Below are positions 12,801-24,357 of a DNA stretch of 64,000 nt, in pieces. Below the pieces are notes generated by a model, which made no database searches, was not told where the DNA came from, and saw only the letters and a list, made by a program, of their open reading frames with translations. Position 1 is the first letter of the stretch; each line of letters opens with the position of its first letter. Source of the stretch: Hordeum vulgare subsp. vulgare (Eukaryota; Streptophyta; Magnoliopsida; Poales; Poaceae). A program made the translations under genes and the position numbers. The DNA lies in contig NC_058521.1 of the NCBI RefSeq assembly GCF_904849725.1, positions 558,144,176 to 558,208,175 of the forward strand, written 5' to 3'.

Positions 12801-13288
12801 CGAACGCGGGAACGGGTACGTGACCGTGTAGAGGGGTATCCGGAGACGAGAGGGAGAACGGGTGACGCGACACGAATTTAAAAACACCGACAGACGTCCG
12901 ACGAATAACCGAAGACGGTGCCGCTACGGTCGACCGTTCGGGTACCAGACGAACTACGATTGCGACGAAACTTGACAGGCGGCCTAGCTATATTAAAATA
13001 AGACCGCACGTCAAATCTCAACCCGATCAGAGAAAGGTTTACGCACACTTTAAAAACAGGGTTCCAACGGTGCCGCGGGCGCGTGCGTGTGCGGTCGGAC
13101 TCGGAACGAACAACGACGAGGACCGGCAACTACTAGCGGATGCAAGTTTTGAAAACTGGCGGCAACAGATGCCGATGCAATGCAGATGATGCGCATGATG
13201 CGATGATGATGCAACAAATAAAATAAGCCACATGACGAAAACGGAAATAGAGGGGAAGCTTCTAGAACGTCGGCATCGGGCTGTCACA
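8429..13288 (-). mobile_element. Solo LTR E of a large-LTR gypsy element
   Basis: The plus strand starts tgtcacgccc and ends gggctgtcaca, so the ends are TG...CA and imperfectly inverted. It is flanked by perfect 5-bp duplications agtat (8424-8428 and 13289-13293). There is no internal domain, PBS or gag-pol inside the 4860 bp, so this is a solo LTR left by recombination between the two LTRs of a full element. Its general layout resembles the 4.2-kb LTRs at 45658-64000, with one end tgt(c/g)acgcc and a G-rich block near the other. It is probably the same broad lineage but a different family. The minus orientation is inferred from that layout. Confidence 0.85.
12050..12650. other. GC-rich block within solo LTR E
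   Basis: About 600 bp of G-rich, purine-biased plus-strand sequence gives long overlapping frames of Arg/Gly or Pro/Ala in several phases, up to 299 aa on the minus strand. The frames are low complexity and show no domain. They are best read as a by-product of composition. The position is comparable to the G-rich block in the gypsy LTRs at 48600-49370. Confidence 0.7.
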
Positions 13289-13293
13289 AGTAT

Positions 13294-13819
13294 AGTCCAC
13301 CTTCATACATGTTCTACGTAAGTTAGCCACCAAATCAAGCTTAGGATGCTGCAACCTTAAACACTTCACCTTATCCTACCTAATAACTTGACTAGTTCTG
13401 GCACCAAGGTCTTAGATTGCTGAGTCCCCGTGGCTCACGAATTCCTCCACAATACCAACAGGTTCAGGTACATCAGAGACAGATGATCCTGACGGCACGC
13501 AGCTAGCGTGGCAGTATGATGAGGAGACAGACCGCCTGTACGTGAACTATCCAGAAGATTGAGGCGTGGTCGTGATCGTGGGCCAGCAGGCAGGGTAGCA
13601 TAGGCTTTTCTCTTGTTTTGTAGTCCGTAGCGGAACTACTTTGGTTGTATGCGTGATGTACTCTAATATATTTATGAGAAGGCAATTGAACCCCTGATTG
13701 TCTATCTTTTATTATTATGTATGTGCCGTGTTACCTGTTTGCGAGACGCTTAGATGCACTCCTTTCCAATTCGGGGCCTCGATCCCCAGATCGGAAAGGA
13801 CCGCATCTTGGTCGTTACA
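13294..13819 (+). repeat. Gypsy-type LTR D, right end
   Basis: This segment continues LTR D after the solo LTR E insertion and ends ...cttggtcgttaca (CA end). It matches the reverse complement of the first 500 bp of LTR E, for example gctgagtcccc and gcatcttgg(t/g)cgt. At 13820 the sequence switches abruptly to copia B reverse transcriptase, so D was inserted in copia B. No coding sequence is seen. Confidence 0.75.
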
Positions 13820-14101
13820 ATTATGTTCCTCCTTTGGTCTTGGCACTAATTCCCAGACTTGATTACGCTCGAAGTTGTTCATTTCTTCATGCATGGCCAT
13901 AAGCCAATCCTCATCATCGAGCGCTTCCTGTACCTGTTGAGGTTCACAATACGAAACAAACGCGTGATGCTCACAATAATTTAAAATTTGTTGACGAGTG
14001 GATACTCCCCTTTTTAAGCTTACAAACACATTCTTCATAAGATGTGATTTGACTCTCAGCTTGGATGCTATCTTGGGTGCGCGACGCTCCAAGAGTTCCA
14101 C
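13820..14101 (-). pseudogene. Copia B RT start, truncated by LTR D
   Basis: The frame contains AMHEEMNNFERNQVWELVPRP, shortened here to its key residues: AM, then WELVP. This is the beginning of the copia RT domain. The match stops exactly at the LTR D boundary, and the downstream residues of the open frame come from D. The catalytic region is missing. Confidence 0.85.
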
Positions 14102-14191
14102 GCTTGTTAATTTGGGAGCAGAAACTTGATTTTCGTCTTGAGCAGGCTCACTGGTTTGTTCTTGATCTTGTAGCTTCTCTTTATCTTGATC

Positions 14192-15288
14192 TCATGGATG
14201 CACTTGATCTTGATCTTGAGCAGATTCGGAACCTTGTGTAAGAAATTGGGCATCATGTGGTGCATCACCATCTTCGTGTGGTTGATCTTGCCCTTGATCT
14301 TGTTCAGCTGGCTGAGGGTCTTCACTTTGTTCATTGGAAGCATGTGGGGCTAGCGAGGGTGATGGCTCCACTTGAGTAGAGCATTGTCCTTCTCCATCGG
14401 CCACAAGGGGTTCCTCAATGGTGAGTATTTGACCAATCCCCATTCTTCGTATGGCTTGGGGAGGAATTTCATCACCTACATCACAAAGACCACTTTGCTC
14501 CACTTGGGAGCCATTATTTTCATCAAACTCCACGTTACATGTCTCCTCAATGAGCCCGGTGGACTTGTTGAGGACACGGTAAGCATGAGATTTTGTGGCA
14601 TAACCAACAAAAATGCCCTCTTGAGCTCTAGAATCAAATTTAGCTAAATGTGCACCTTTCTTGAGAATGAAACACTTACACATGAATACCCTGAAGTACT
14701 TGAGGTTGGGTTTGTTTCCGGTGAGAATCTCATATGGAGTCTTGTTCAAGCCTTTGCAGATATAGAGCCGATTGGATGCATGACATGCTATGTTGATGGC
14801 TTCGGCCCAAAAGTTGTACGAACATTTGTATTCCGCCATCATTGTTCTTGCCGCGTCCATCAACGTCCGGTTCTTCCTCTCCACCACAACATTTTGTTGA
14901 GGGGTGTATGTTGCTGAATATTAATGCTTGATCCACTCATGAGTAAGAAACTCATCCAGGGTGTAGTTCTTGAACTCGGTGCCGTTATCACTTCTAATCA
15001 TCAAATCTTTGCTTCATGTTGACGTTGAGTTTCATTAGCAAAGTTGATGATGGTTTGTTGAGTCTCACTCTTCCTCTTGAAGAAATATACCCAAGTGTAT
15101 CTTGAGTAATCATCAACAATCACCAAGCAGTACTTTCTGCCCCCAAGACTATCAAAAGACGGGGGGACCAAAGAGATCCATATGAAGGAGCTCCAAGGGT
15201 CTCTTAGTGTAAATGAGAGTCGCGGGACGATGAGCAGTCCCATGAATCTTCCCTTCAATACAAGCACTGCAAGCACGATCTCTGGCAA
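14192..15288 (-). pseudogene. Copia B integrase core, frameshifted
   Basis: The frames at 15001-15288 (VDDYSRYTW motif), about 14900-15000 (SDNGTEF motif) and 14192-14887 (VERKN motif, then the C-terminal region with a Gln/Asp-rich tail) together cover the integrase catalytic core. The three acidic residues of the DDE triad are still recognisable. At least two frameshifts (near 15160 and 14998) and an in-frame TAA near 14922 separate them. The Gln/Asp-rich stretch near 14200-14330 lies in the integrase-RT linker and ends in a TGA at about 14190. Confidence 0.85.
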
Positions 15289-16024
15289 AACTCACATTCG
15301 TTAGTCCACGAACATGGTCCCCTTTGAGGAGACTTTGCAAAGATCTCATATTGACATGAGCTAGTCGGCGATGCCAAAGCGAGCCCACATCAACTTTAGC
15401 CATTAGACAAGTCGCAGTCTTAGTGGGTCGCTGTGAAAAGTTCACCACATAAAAACCATTTCCGACATATCCAACATAGGCTACTTTAAGAGTCTTGCTC
15501 CACAAAAGGACCACGGTATCAAGATTAAAGAATGTGGCAAAGCCCATAATTGCAAGTTGACGAACAGAAAGTAAATTGTAAGCAAGGGACTCAACAAGCA
15601 TGACCTTCTCAATAGATAAATCTTGAGAGATGACCACCTTACCATATCCCAATACCTTGGACGTTGAAGCATCAACAAATTGGACATGGGTGGGCATAGA
15701 TGGGGTAGGATGCACGTCCACCACTAAGTCCTTGCTTCCGGTCATATGATTTGTTGCTCCACTATCGAGCAACCATGACACCCCACCGGAAGCAAACTCC
15801 TGCAATAGATCAAGGCTTGGTTTTAGGTACCCATTTTTGAATGGGTCCTTTGATGTTAGAAACAAGGGTCTTAGGAACCCAAATAGCCCATTCAATGGAC
15901 TCATAATAAGAACCAACAAATCTGGCTTAAACATGCCCATCACCAGCATGACATAAAACATAAGAGGGATTAAATTTGCCGACTGTGTTGGTAGGGATGG
16001 TTTTGCCCTTCTTGACAGTACCAT
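15152..16024 (-). pseudogene. Copia B protease and GAG-pre-integrase
   Basis: This 290-aa open frame contains the protease active-site segment WLLDSGATNHMTG and the zinc-binding pre-integrase module (LWHRRLAH, then CSACIEGK). It ends at the first integrase Asp region (HMDLFGP) because of a frameshift. The protease region is intact on its own. The residues before the protease belong to a different frame from the coiled-coil linker upstream. Confidence 0.85.
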
Positions 16025-16820
16025 CCTCTACCTTGTTCCTGTTCTCCTTCTGAGTCCCTTCACCCTCTTTGACAAAAATGTCCATGAGGGTAAGAGATCG
16101 CTTGTTCCTGTTCTTCCTTTTTCTTTTCGACTTGGATGTAAGTCCAAGTCCCTCCTTTCCTACAACTCCCTTTTGATTACTCAAAAGGTTGTTTAGGTTC
16201 TTCTCGCCTTGGATGCATGACACAAGGACCTTCTCAAGTTGATCCTTCAACTTAGCATTTTCCTCCGCAAGATTTACATGCTCACAACAAGGGTTAGTTG
16301 CACAAGCATTATCAATTATAACAAAGGGAGGACAAGTAGAGATTTCCTTGGTAAGATTTTCTTGGAGTTGATCATGAGACTCTTTCACGGAGAAATGAGC
16401 ACCTTTCAAGACCTTGTGGGCCTTGTCAAGTGTATCAAAATCCTCCTTGAGTCTTTCATGGCCAACCCCAAGTGCAGCCTTTTCAGACTTAAGCACACAT
16501 GTAAGGACAATAGCGTGATCTAGCTCCTTTTGTAATTTAGCACAATTATCGTTGTGTGACTCCTCAAGAGCCAAACAAAGACTACGCTCTTCTTCTAGAG
16601 CAATAGATAATTCAGCAATCGCATCGGCATAGTCACGACGATGTCCTTGCATCTCGGAGATAGTCTCCTCATGAGACTCGATGAGGTCACTAGCCTCACC
16701 CAGTTGTTCCAAAAGAGCAACAAAGTGCTTATTGGATTCTCCTTTGATTTTACACATAAATTTGTCAAAATCATGCTCATTAAGTTCCACAACATCACTA
16801 TCATCAACACGGTTTAACAA
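15927..16820 (-). pseudogene. Copia B coiled-coil linker between Gag and protease
   Basis: A 297-aa open frame is dominated by charged heptad-like stretches (residues about 20-200, many Leu, Glu and Lys). It then has a Lys/Arg-rich basic segment (KSKRKRKNRNKR) and a Cys/His pair near the end. It lies between the zinc-knuckle part of gag and the protease of the same element. It therefore looks like an enlarged spacer domain of the polyprotein, able to oligomerise. It does not resemble a captured host gene that I recognise. Frame changes separate it from both neighbours. Confidence 0.65.
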
Positions 16821-16949
16821 TGAAGGAGCAGTAGGGTGGTCTTAATGCTGGGCGTTACCTGACCGATACCTTTGGCCATAAGGCACTTGGCGATGCGGTT
16901 ATCGTTGGGGCGCCGAATATAGACACCTTGGGAGAGGAGGTGGCAATGG

Positions 16950-17585
16950 CTATAGTAGTCGTAGCCATCGTATCATCATCGTCATCATCGGAGGTGTCTC
17001 TTCAAGTGCCACCATACCCTTTGGGTGGGATTTCTTGACAAAGTTGTTCTTGTTTGGGAAACACTTGGCTTTCTCTTTGCGAATGAACTTGCCACCGTTG
17101 TCTTCCCTCTTCTCATAGGGACAATCTGCCATGAAGTGACTCACATTGCTGCAGTTATAGCATGTTCTCACACGCTGATTGGTCTTGGACCCACTTGAGT
17201 TATTCTTGGAGAAATTGGGCCTTGAGTTTCTCTTGTTGCCCCAGAATTTCCTTGACGCAAGAGCCATGTACTCGTGATAGGCATACTTAGTGTCTTGACG
17301 GCAGTCGTCCTCTTCCTCTTCCTCTTCTTCTTCTTCTTCAGAAGCAGCCTTGGCTTTTAAGGCAAGGTTGGGTGAAGCTGTCTTTGACCGAACACGAGCA
17401 AGAGCATTATCAACAGTCTTGTTCATGATAGTCATCGCAATGAATTCATCCAACACCTCACTGGAGGACAAGGAGTGGAAATCTGGCCGTTGGTGAATGA
17501 CGGAAGACATGGTTTTGTTGAATGGTATGATGGCCTTGAGAAACTTGCGCTTGATCCATGTGTCATCCACATCCTTGCTTCCATG
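16950..17585 (-). pseudogene. Copia B gag, C-terminal half with zinc knuckle
   Basis: The frame enters from the copia C insertion site and carries the end of the capsid-like UBN2 region, an acidic run of Glu residues and a CCHC knuckle (CYNCSNVSHFMADC), then loses frame near 16950. The first in-frame Met (17570) is not the true start. The true start is in the other half at 26929. The phase at the insertion site matches the 26169-26929 half once the 5-bp duplication is counted only once. Confidence 0.85.
17581..17585. repeat. Copia C target-site duplication, left copy
   Basis: The sequence ccatg lies immediately before the 5' LTR. It is repeated exactly at 26169-26173 after the 3' LTR. This is the 5-bp duplication expected for a copia integrase. 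Confidence 0.95.
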
Positions 17586-19396
17586 TGTTGGAAATATGCC
17601 CTAGAGGCAATAATAAATTAGTTATTATTATATTTCTTAGTTCATGATAATCGTTTATTATCCATGCTATAATTGTATTGATTGGAAACACAATACTTGT
17701 GTGGATACATAGACAAAACACTGTCCCTAGTAAGCCTCTAGTTGACTAGCTCGTTGATCAAAGATGGTCAAGGTTTCCTGGCCATAGGCAAGTGTTGTCA
17801 CTTGATAACGGGATCACATCATTAGGAGAATCATGTGATGGACTAGACCCAAACTAATAGACGTAGCATGTTGATCGTGTCATTTTGTTGCTACTGTTTT
17901 CTGCGTGTCAAGTATTTATTCCTATGACCATGAGATCATATAACTCACTGACACCGGAGGAATGCTTTGTGTGTATCAAACGTCGCAACGTAACTGGGTG
18001 ACTATAAAGATGCTCTACAGGTATCTCCGAAGGTGTTAGTTGAGTTAGTATGGATCAAGACTGGGATTTGTCACTCCGTGTGACGGAGAGGTATCTCGGG
18101 GCCCACTCGGTAATACAACATCACACACAAGCCTTGCAAGCAATGTAACTTAGTGTAAGTTGCGGGATCTTGTATTACGGAACGAGTAAAGAGACTTGCC
18201 GGTAAACGAGATTGAAATAGGTATGCGGATACTGACGATCGAATCTCGGGCAAGTAACATACCGAAGGACAAAGGGAATGACATACGGGATTATACGAAT
18301 CCTTGGCACTGAGGTTCAAACGATAAGATCTTCGTAGAATATGTAGGATCCAATATGGGCATCTAGGTCCCGCTGTTGGATATTGACCGAGGAGTCTCTC
18401 GGGTCATGTCTACATAGTTCTCGAACCCGCAGGGTCTGCACACTTAAGGTTCGACGTTGTTTTATGCGTATTTGAGTTATATGGTTGGTTACCGAATGTT
18501 GTTCGGAGTCCCGGATGAGATCACGGACGTCACGAGGGTTTCCGGAATGGTCCGGAAACGAAGATTGATATATAGGATGACCTCATTTGGTTACCGGAAG
18601 GTTTTCGTGCATTACCGGAAAAGTTTCGGGCTCATCGGTAGTGTACCGGGAGTGCCGGGAGGGGTGCCGGGGACCATCGGGAGGGGTGTCACGCCCCAAG
18701 GGGTCTCATGGGCTATGGGAAGAGATAAACCAGCCCCTAGTGGGCTGGAATAAGTTCCCACTAAGGCCCATAAGGTTTGAGAAGAAAAAAAACACAAGGT
18801 GGAAAGAGTTTCCAAGTGGGAAGGTGGAATCCTACTCCAAGTAGGATTGGAGTAGGACTCCTCCACCTCCAATTTCGGCCAAACCTTTAGGTTTTGAGGC
18901 TGCCTCCTCCCCTTCCTCCCACCTATATATACGGAGGTTTTAGGGCTGATTTGAGACGACTTTCTCACGGCTGCCCGACCACATACCTCCATAGTTTTTC
19001 CTCTAGATCGCGTTTCTGCGGAGCTCGGGCGGAGACCTGCTGAGACAAGATCATCACCAACCTCCGGAGCACCGTCACGCTGCCGGAGAACTCTTCTACC
19101 TCTCCGTCTCTCTTGCTGGATCAAGAAGGCCGAGATCATCGTCGAGCTGTACGTGTGCTGAACGCGGAGGTGCCGTCCGTTCGGTACTAGATCGTGGGAC
19201 TGATCGCGGGATTGTTCGCGGGGCGGATCGAGGGACGTGAGGACGTTCCACTACATCAACCGCGTTCTCTAACGCTTCTGCTGTACGATCTACGAGGGTA
19301 CGTAGATCACTCATCCCCTCTCGTAGATGGACATCACCATGATAGGTCTTCGTGCGCGTAGGAAAATTTTTGTTTCCCATGCGACGTTCCCCAACA
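17586..19396 (+). repeat. Copia C 5' LTR
   Basis: This LTR is 1811 bp with TG...CA ends. A TATA box (tatatata, 18924-18931) lies in a position comparable to the BARE-1 LTR promoter. Short open frames inside it, such as a 175-aa frame at 18612-19139, are repeated in the other LTR and are not genes. Confidence 0.95.
18924..18931 (+). promoter_or_regulatory. TATA box of the copia C 5' LTR
   Basis: The sequence tatatata lies in a cctatatatacgg context, about 465 bp before the LTR end. The 3' LTR has the same box at 25696-25703. BARE-type LTR promoters drive transcription from TATA boxes in this part of the LTR. Confidence 0.6.
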
Positions 19397-19397
19397 G

Positions 19398-19410
19398 TGG
19401 CATCATGAGC
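19398..19410 (+). other. Copia C primer-binding site, degenerate
   Basis: The sequence tggcatcatgagc starts 1 nt after the LTR and resembles the tRNA-Met PBS tggtatcagagc with a substitution and an insertion. The mismatches would weaken priming. Confidence 0.7.
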
Positions 19411-22400
19411 TAGGTTCATGCGTAGATGTCTTCTCGAGTAGAACACAAAAGTTTTTGTGGGCGGTGATGTGCGTTTTGCTGCCCTCCTTAGTCTTTTCTT
19501 GATTCCGCGGTATTGTTGGATTGAAGCGGCTTGGACCGACATTACTCGTACGCTTACGAGAGACTGGTTTCATCGTTACGAGTAACCCCCTTTGCTCAAA
19601 GATGACTGGCAAGTGACTGTTTCTCCAACTTTAGTTGAATCGGATTTGACCGAGGAGGTCCTTGGATGAGGTTAAATAGCAACTCATATATCTCCGTTGT
19701 GGTGTTTGCGTAAGTAAGATGCGATCCTACTAGATACCCTCGGTCACCACGTAAAACATGCAACAACAAAATTAGAGGACGTCTAACTTGTTTTTGCAGG
19801 GTATGATTGTGATGTGATATGGCCAACGATGTGATGTGATATATTGGATGTATGAGATGATCATGTTGTAATAGAAATATCGACTTGCACGTCGATGGTA
19901 CGGCAACCGGCAGGAGCCATAGGGTTGTCTTTATACTAACGTTTGTGCTTGCAGATGCGTTTACTATTTTGCTAGGATGTAGCTTTAGTAGTAATAGCAT
20001 AAGTAGCACGACAACCCCGATGGCAACACGTTGATGGATGATCATGGTGTGGCGCCGGTGACAAGAAGATCGTGCCGGTGCTTTGGTGATGGAGATCAAG
20101 AAGCACGTGATGATGGCCATATCATGTCACTTATGAATTGCATGTGATGTTAATCCTTTTATGCACCTTATTTTGCTTAGAACGACGGTAGCATTATGAG
20201 GTGATCTCTCACTAAAATTTCAAGACGAAATTGTGTTCTCCCCGACTGTGCACCGTTGCGACAGTTCTTCGTTTCGAGACACCACGTGATGATCGGGTGT
20301 GATAGACTCAACGTTCACATACAACGGGTGCAAAACAGTTGCACACGCAGAACACTCGGGTTAAGCTTGACGAGCCTAGCATGTGCAGACATGGCCTCGG
20401 AACACATGAGACCGAAAGGTCGAGCATGAATCGTATAGTTGATATGATTAGCATAGAGATGCTTACCACTAAAACTATTCTCGACTCACGTGATGATCGG
20501 ACTTGAGATAGTGGATTTGGATCATGTACCACTCAAATGACTAGAGAGATGTACTTTTTGAGTGGGAGTTCTTAAGTAATATGATTAATTGAACTAATTG
20601 TCATGAACATAGTCTAATGGTCTTTGCGAATTACGATGTAGCTTGCGCTATAGCTCTACTGTTTTTATATGTTCCTAGAGAAAATTTAGTTGAAAGTTGA
20701 TAGTAGCAAACTTTGCAGAGGATTGTCCTCGTTGCTGCGCAGAAGGCTTATGTCCTTAATGCACCACTTGGTGTGCTGCACCTCGAGCGTCGTCTGTGGA
20801 TGCTGTGAACATCCGACATACACGTTTCTGATGACTACATGATAGTTCAGTGCAAAATACTTAATGGCTCAGAAGCAAGGCGCCGAAGACGTTTTGAAAC
20901 GTCACGGAACATAAGTGATGTTCTAAAGAGATGAAATTGTGATTTCATGCTTGTGCCCTTGTTAAGAGGTACGAGACCTCCAACAAGATTCTTTGTCCAC
21001 AAAGTAAATGAGAAAAGCTCAATCGTTGAGCGTGTGCTCAGATTGTCTGAGTACGACAAACACTTGAATCAAGTGGGAGTTAATCTTCCAGATGACATAG
21101 TGATGGTTCTCCAAAAGTCACTGCCACCAAGCTGTGAGAGCTTCGTGATGAACTATAACATATCAAGGATAGATACAATGATCCTTGAGCGATTCGTGAT
21201 GTTTGACACTGCGAAAGTAGAAATCAAGAAGGAGCGTCAATAGTTGATGGTTTGTAAAACCACTAAGTTTCAAGAAAGGCAAGGGCTAGAAGGGATACTT
21301 CGTGAAACGGCAAAACAGTTGCTGCACTAATGAAGAGACCCAAGATTAAACCCAAACCCGAGACTAAGTGCTTCTGTAATGAGGGGAACAGTCACTGAGG
21401 CGGAGCAACTCTAGATACTTGGTAGATAAGAAGGCTGGCAAAAGTCGAAAGAAGTGTATTTGATATACATGATGTTGATGTGTACTTTACTAGTACTCCT
21501 AGTAGCATGAGGGTATTGGATACCGGTTCGGTTGCTAAGTGATTAGTAACACGAAATGAAAGCTACGGCATAAACGGAGACTAGCTAAAAGCGAGGTGAC
21601 GATACGTGTTGGAAGTGCTTCCAAGGTTGATATGATCAAACATCGCACGCTCCCTCTACCATCGGGATTGGTGTTAAACCTAAATAATTGTTATTTGGTG
21701 CTTGCGTTAAGCATGAACATGATTGTATCGTGTTTATTGCAATACGATTATTCATTTAAGGAGAATAATGGTTACTCTATTTTCTTGAATATTCACCTTC
21801 AATGGTTTATTGAATCTCGATCGTAGTGTTACACATGTTCATGATATTGGTGCCAAAAGATACGAGTTAATGATGATAGTACCACTTACTTGTGGCACTG
21901 CCGCTTGAGTCATGTTAGTATAAATTGCATGAAGAGGCTCCATGCTGATGGATCTTTGTACTCACCTGATTTCGAATCACTAGTGACATGCAAATCATAC
22001 CACATGAGCAAGGCCTTGTTTTCATTGACATGAAATAAGATAGTAACTTGTTGGAAGTGATACATTTTGATGTATGCAGTCCAATGGGTGCTGAGGCACG
22101 CAGTGGATATCATTATGTTCTTACTTCGCTCACGATTTGAGTAGATACAGGAGTATTTACTTAATGAATCACAAGTCTGAAATGTTGAAAAGTTCAATTC
22201 CGTTTCAGAGTGAAGTTCATCGTAACAAGAGGATAAACTGTCTACGATATGATCATGGAAATGAAAATCTGAGTTACGGGTTTTTGGTACGCAGTTAAGA
22301 CAATGTGGAAATTGTTTCGCAGTTCATGCCACCTGGAACATCATAGTGTGATGATGTGTCTGAACGTCATAGCCACGCACTATTTGGTATGGTGCATACT

Positions 22401-24346
22401 ATGATGTCTCTTATCGAATTACCACTATCGTTTATGGGTTTTGCATTAGAGACAACCGCACTCACTTTAAATAGGGCACCGCGTATTTCCGTTGAGATGA
22501 CACAGTATAGACTGAGGTTTAGAGAAATCTAAACTGTCGTTTCCTGAAAGTTTGGGGTTTCGACACTTTTGTGAAAAAGTTTCAGTCTGATAAGCTCGAA
22601 CCCAAAGCGGATAAATGCTTCTTCATAGGGTATCCAAAACAGTTGGGTACATCTCCTATCTCAGATCCGAAAGCAAAGTGTTTGTTTCTAGAAACGGATC
22701 CTTTCTCGAGGAAAGGTTTCTCTCGAAAGAATTGAGTGGGAGGGTAGTAGAACTTGATGAGGTTATTGAACCATCACTTCAACCAGTGTGTAGCAGGGCG
22801 CAGGAAGTTGTTCCTGTGGCGCCTACACCAATTGAAGTGGAAGATGATGATGGTGATCATTGAGCTTCGAATCAAGTTACTACAAACCTCGTAGGTCGAC
22901 AAGGTCGCGTACTGCTGGAGAGTAGTACGGTAACCCTGTCTTGGAGGTCATGTTGTTGAGCAACAATGAACCTACGAGTTATGGAGAAAGCGATGGTGGG
23001 CCCAGATTCCGACAAATGGCTGGAAGCCATGAAATCCGAGAGAGGATCCATGTATGAAAACAAAGTGTAGACTTTGGAAGAATTACTTGATGGTCATAGG
23101 ACTATTGAGTAAAGATGGATCTTTAAAGGAAAACAGACGATGATGGTGATAAGTCACTATTAAGAAAAGCTCGACTTGTCACAAAGATGTTTTCGACAAG
23201 ATCAAACAGTTGACTATGATGAGACTTTCTCACTCGTAGCGATGCTAAAGGTCTGTTAGAATTATGTTAGTTGTTGATGCATTATTTATGAAATATTGCA
23301 CGTAGGATGTCAAAACATTGTTTCCTCGACGGTTTCCTTGAGCAAACATTGTATGTGATACAACCAGAAGTTTTTGTCGATCCTAAAGATGCTAGCAAGT
23401 ATGCAAGCTCCAGTGATCCTTCAATGGACTGGTGCAAGCATCTCGGAGTTGGAATAAGCACTTTGATGAGATGATCAAAGATTTTGGGTATGTACAAGGT
23501 TTATGAGAAACTTGTATTTCCAAAGAAGTGAGTGGGAGCACTGTAGAATTTCTGATAGGTATATGTGGTTGACATATTGTGGATCAGAAGTAATGTAGAA
23601 TTTCTGTAAAGCATACAAGGTTATTTGAAAGAAGTTTTCAAAGGAGTACCTGGATTACGCTACTTGAACGTTGAGCATCAAAGATCTATGGAGATAGATC
23701 GAAAGCGCTTAATAGAAGTTTCAACAAGATGCATGCCTTGACAAGTTTTTGAAAGAGTTCAAAATAGACCAGCAAAGAAGGAGTTCTTGGTTGCGTTGTG
23801 AGGTGTGAATTTGAGTAAGACTCAAAAACCGACCACGGCAGAATAAAGAGAATAGACGAAGGTCGTCTTCTATGCCTTAGCCGTAGAATCTAAAGTATGC
23901 CATGCTGTGTACCGCACCTGATGTGTGCCTTGACTCAAAGTCTGTTGAGGGTACAGAGAGTGATCCATGATTGAATCACTAGCAGCGGTCAAAATTTATC
24001 CTTAGTAACAAATGGACTAAGGAATTTTTATCGATTATGGAGGTGGTTAAAGAGTTCGTCGTAAAGGGTTACGTCGATGCAAGCTTTGACACTAATCTGA
24101 ATAACTATGAGTAGTGAAACGGATTCATATAGTAGAGTGGATATTTGGAGCATTTCCGAATAGCACGTAGTAGCAGCATCTATAAGATGACATAAAGATT
24201 TGTAAAGAACGCACGGATCTGAAAGTTTCAGAACCGTTGACTAAAACCTCTCTCACAAGCAAGACATGATCAGACCCCATAACTATATGGGTGTTGGATT
24301 CGTTGGAATCACATGGTGATGTGAACTAGATTATTGACTCTAGTGC
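19411..24346 (+). pseudogene. Copia C internal region, decayed gag-pol
   Basis: No open frame longer than about 100 residues remains. Recognisable remnants appear in the right copia order. Gag lies at 20947-21243 (LPPSCESFVMNY, equivalent to the capsid LPxSW motif). The pre-integrase module is near 21886 (LWHCRLSHV). An integrase-RT linker lies at 22615-22863. The start of RT is near 22990 (KWLEAMKSE), soon followed by stops. The element must have relied on proteins made by other copies to move, because its LTRs are young while its genes are dead. Confidence 0.85.
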
Positions 24347-24357
24347 AAGTGGGAGAC
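24347..24357 (+). other. Copia C polypurine tract
   Basis: The sequence aagtgggagac directly precedes the 3' LTR. It is the plus-strand primer site expected at this position. Confidence 0.8.

Noticed and set aside
11974..12873. 299-aa Arg/Pro/Ala-rich frame in solo LTR E
   Set aside because: It arises from the GC-rich block. Overlapping frames on the other strand are equally long, and nothing resembles a protein family.
18612..19139. 175-aa frame repeated at 25384-25911
   Set aside because: It is inside both LTRs of copia C and overlaps the TATA region on the opposite strand. It shows no domain.
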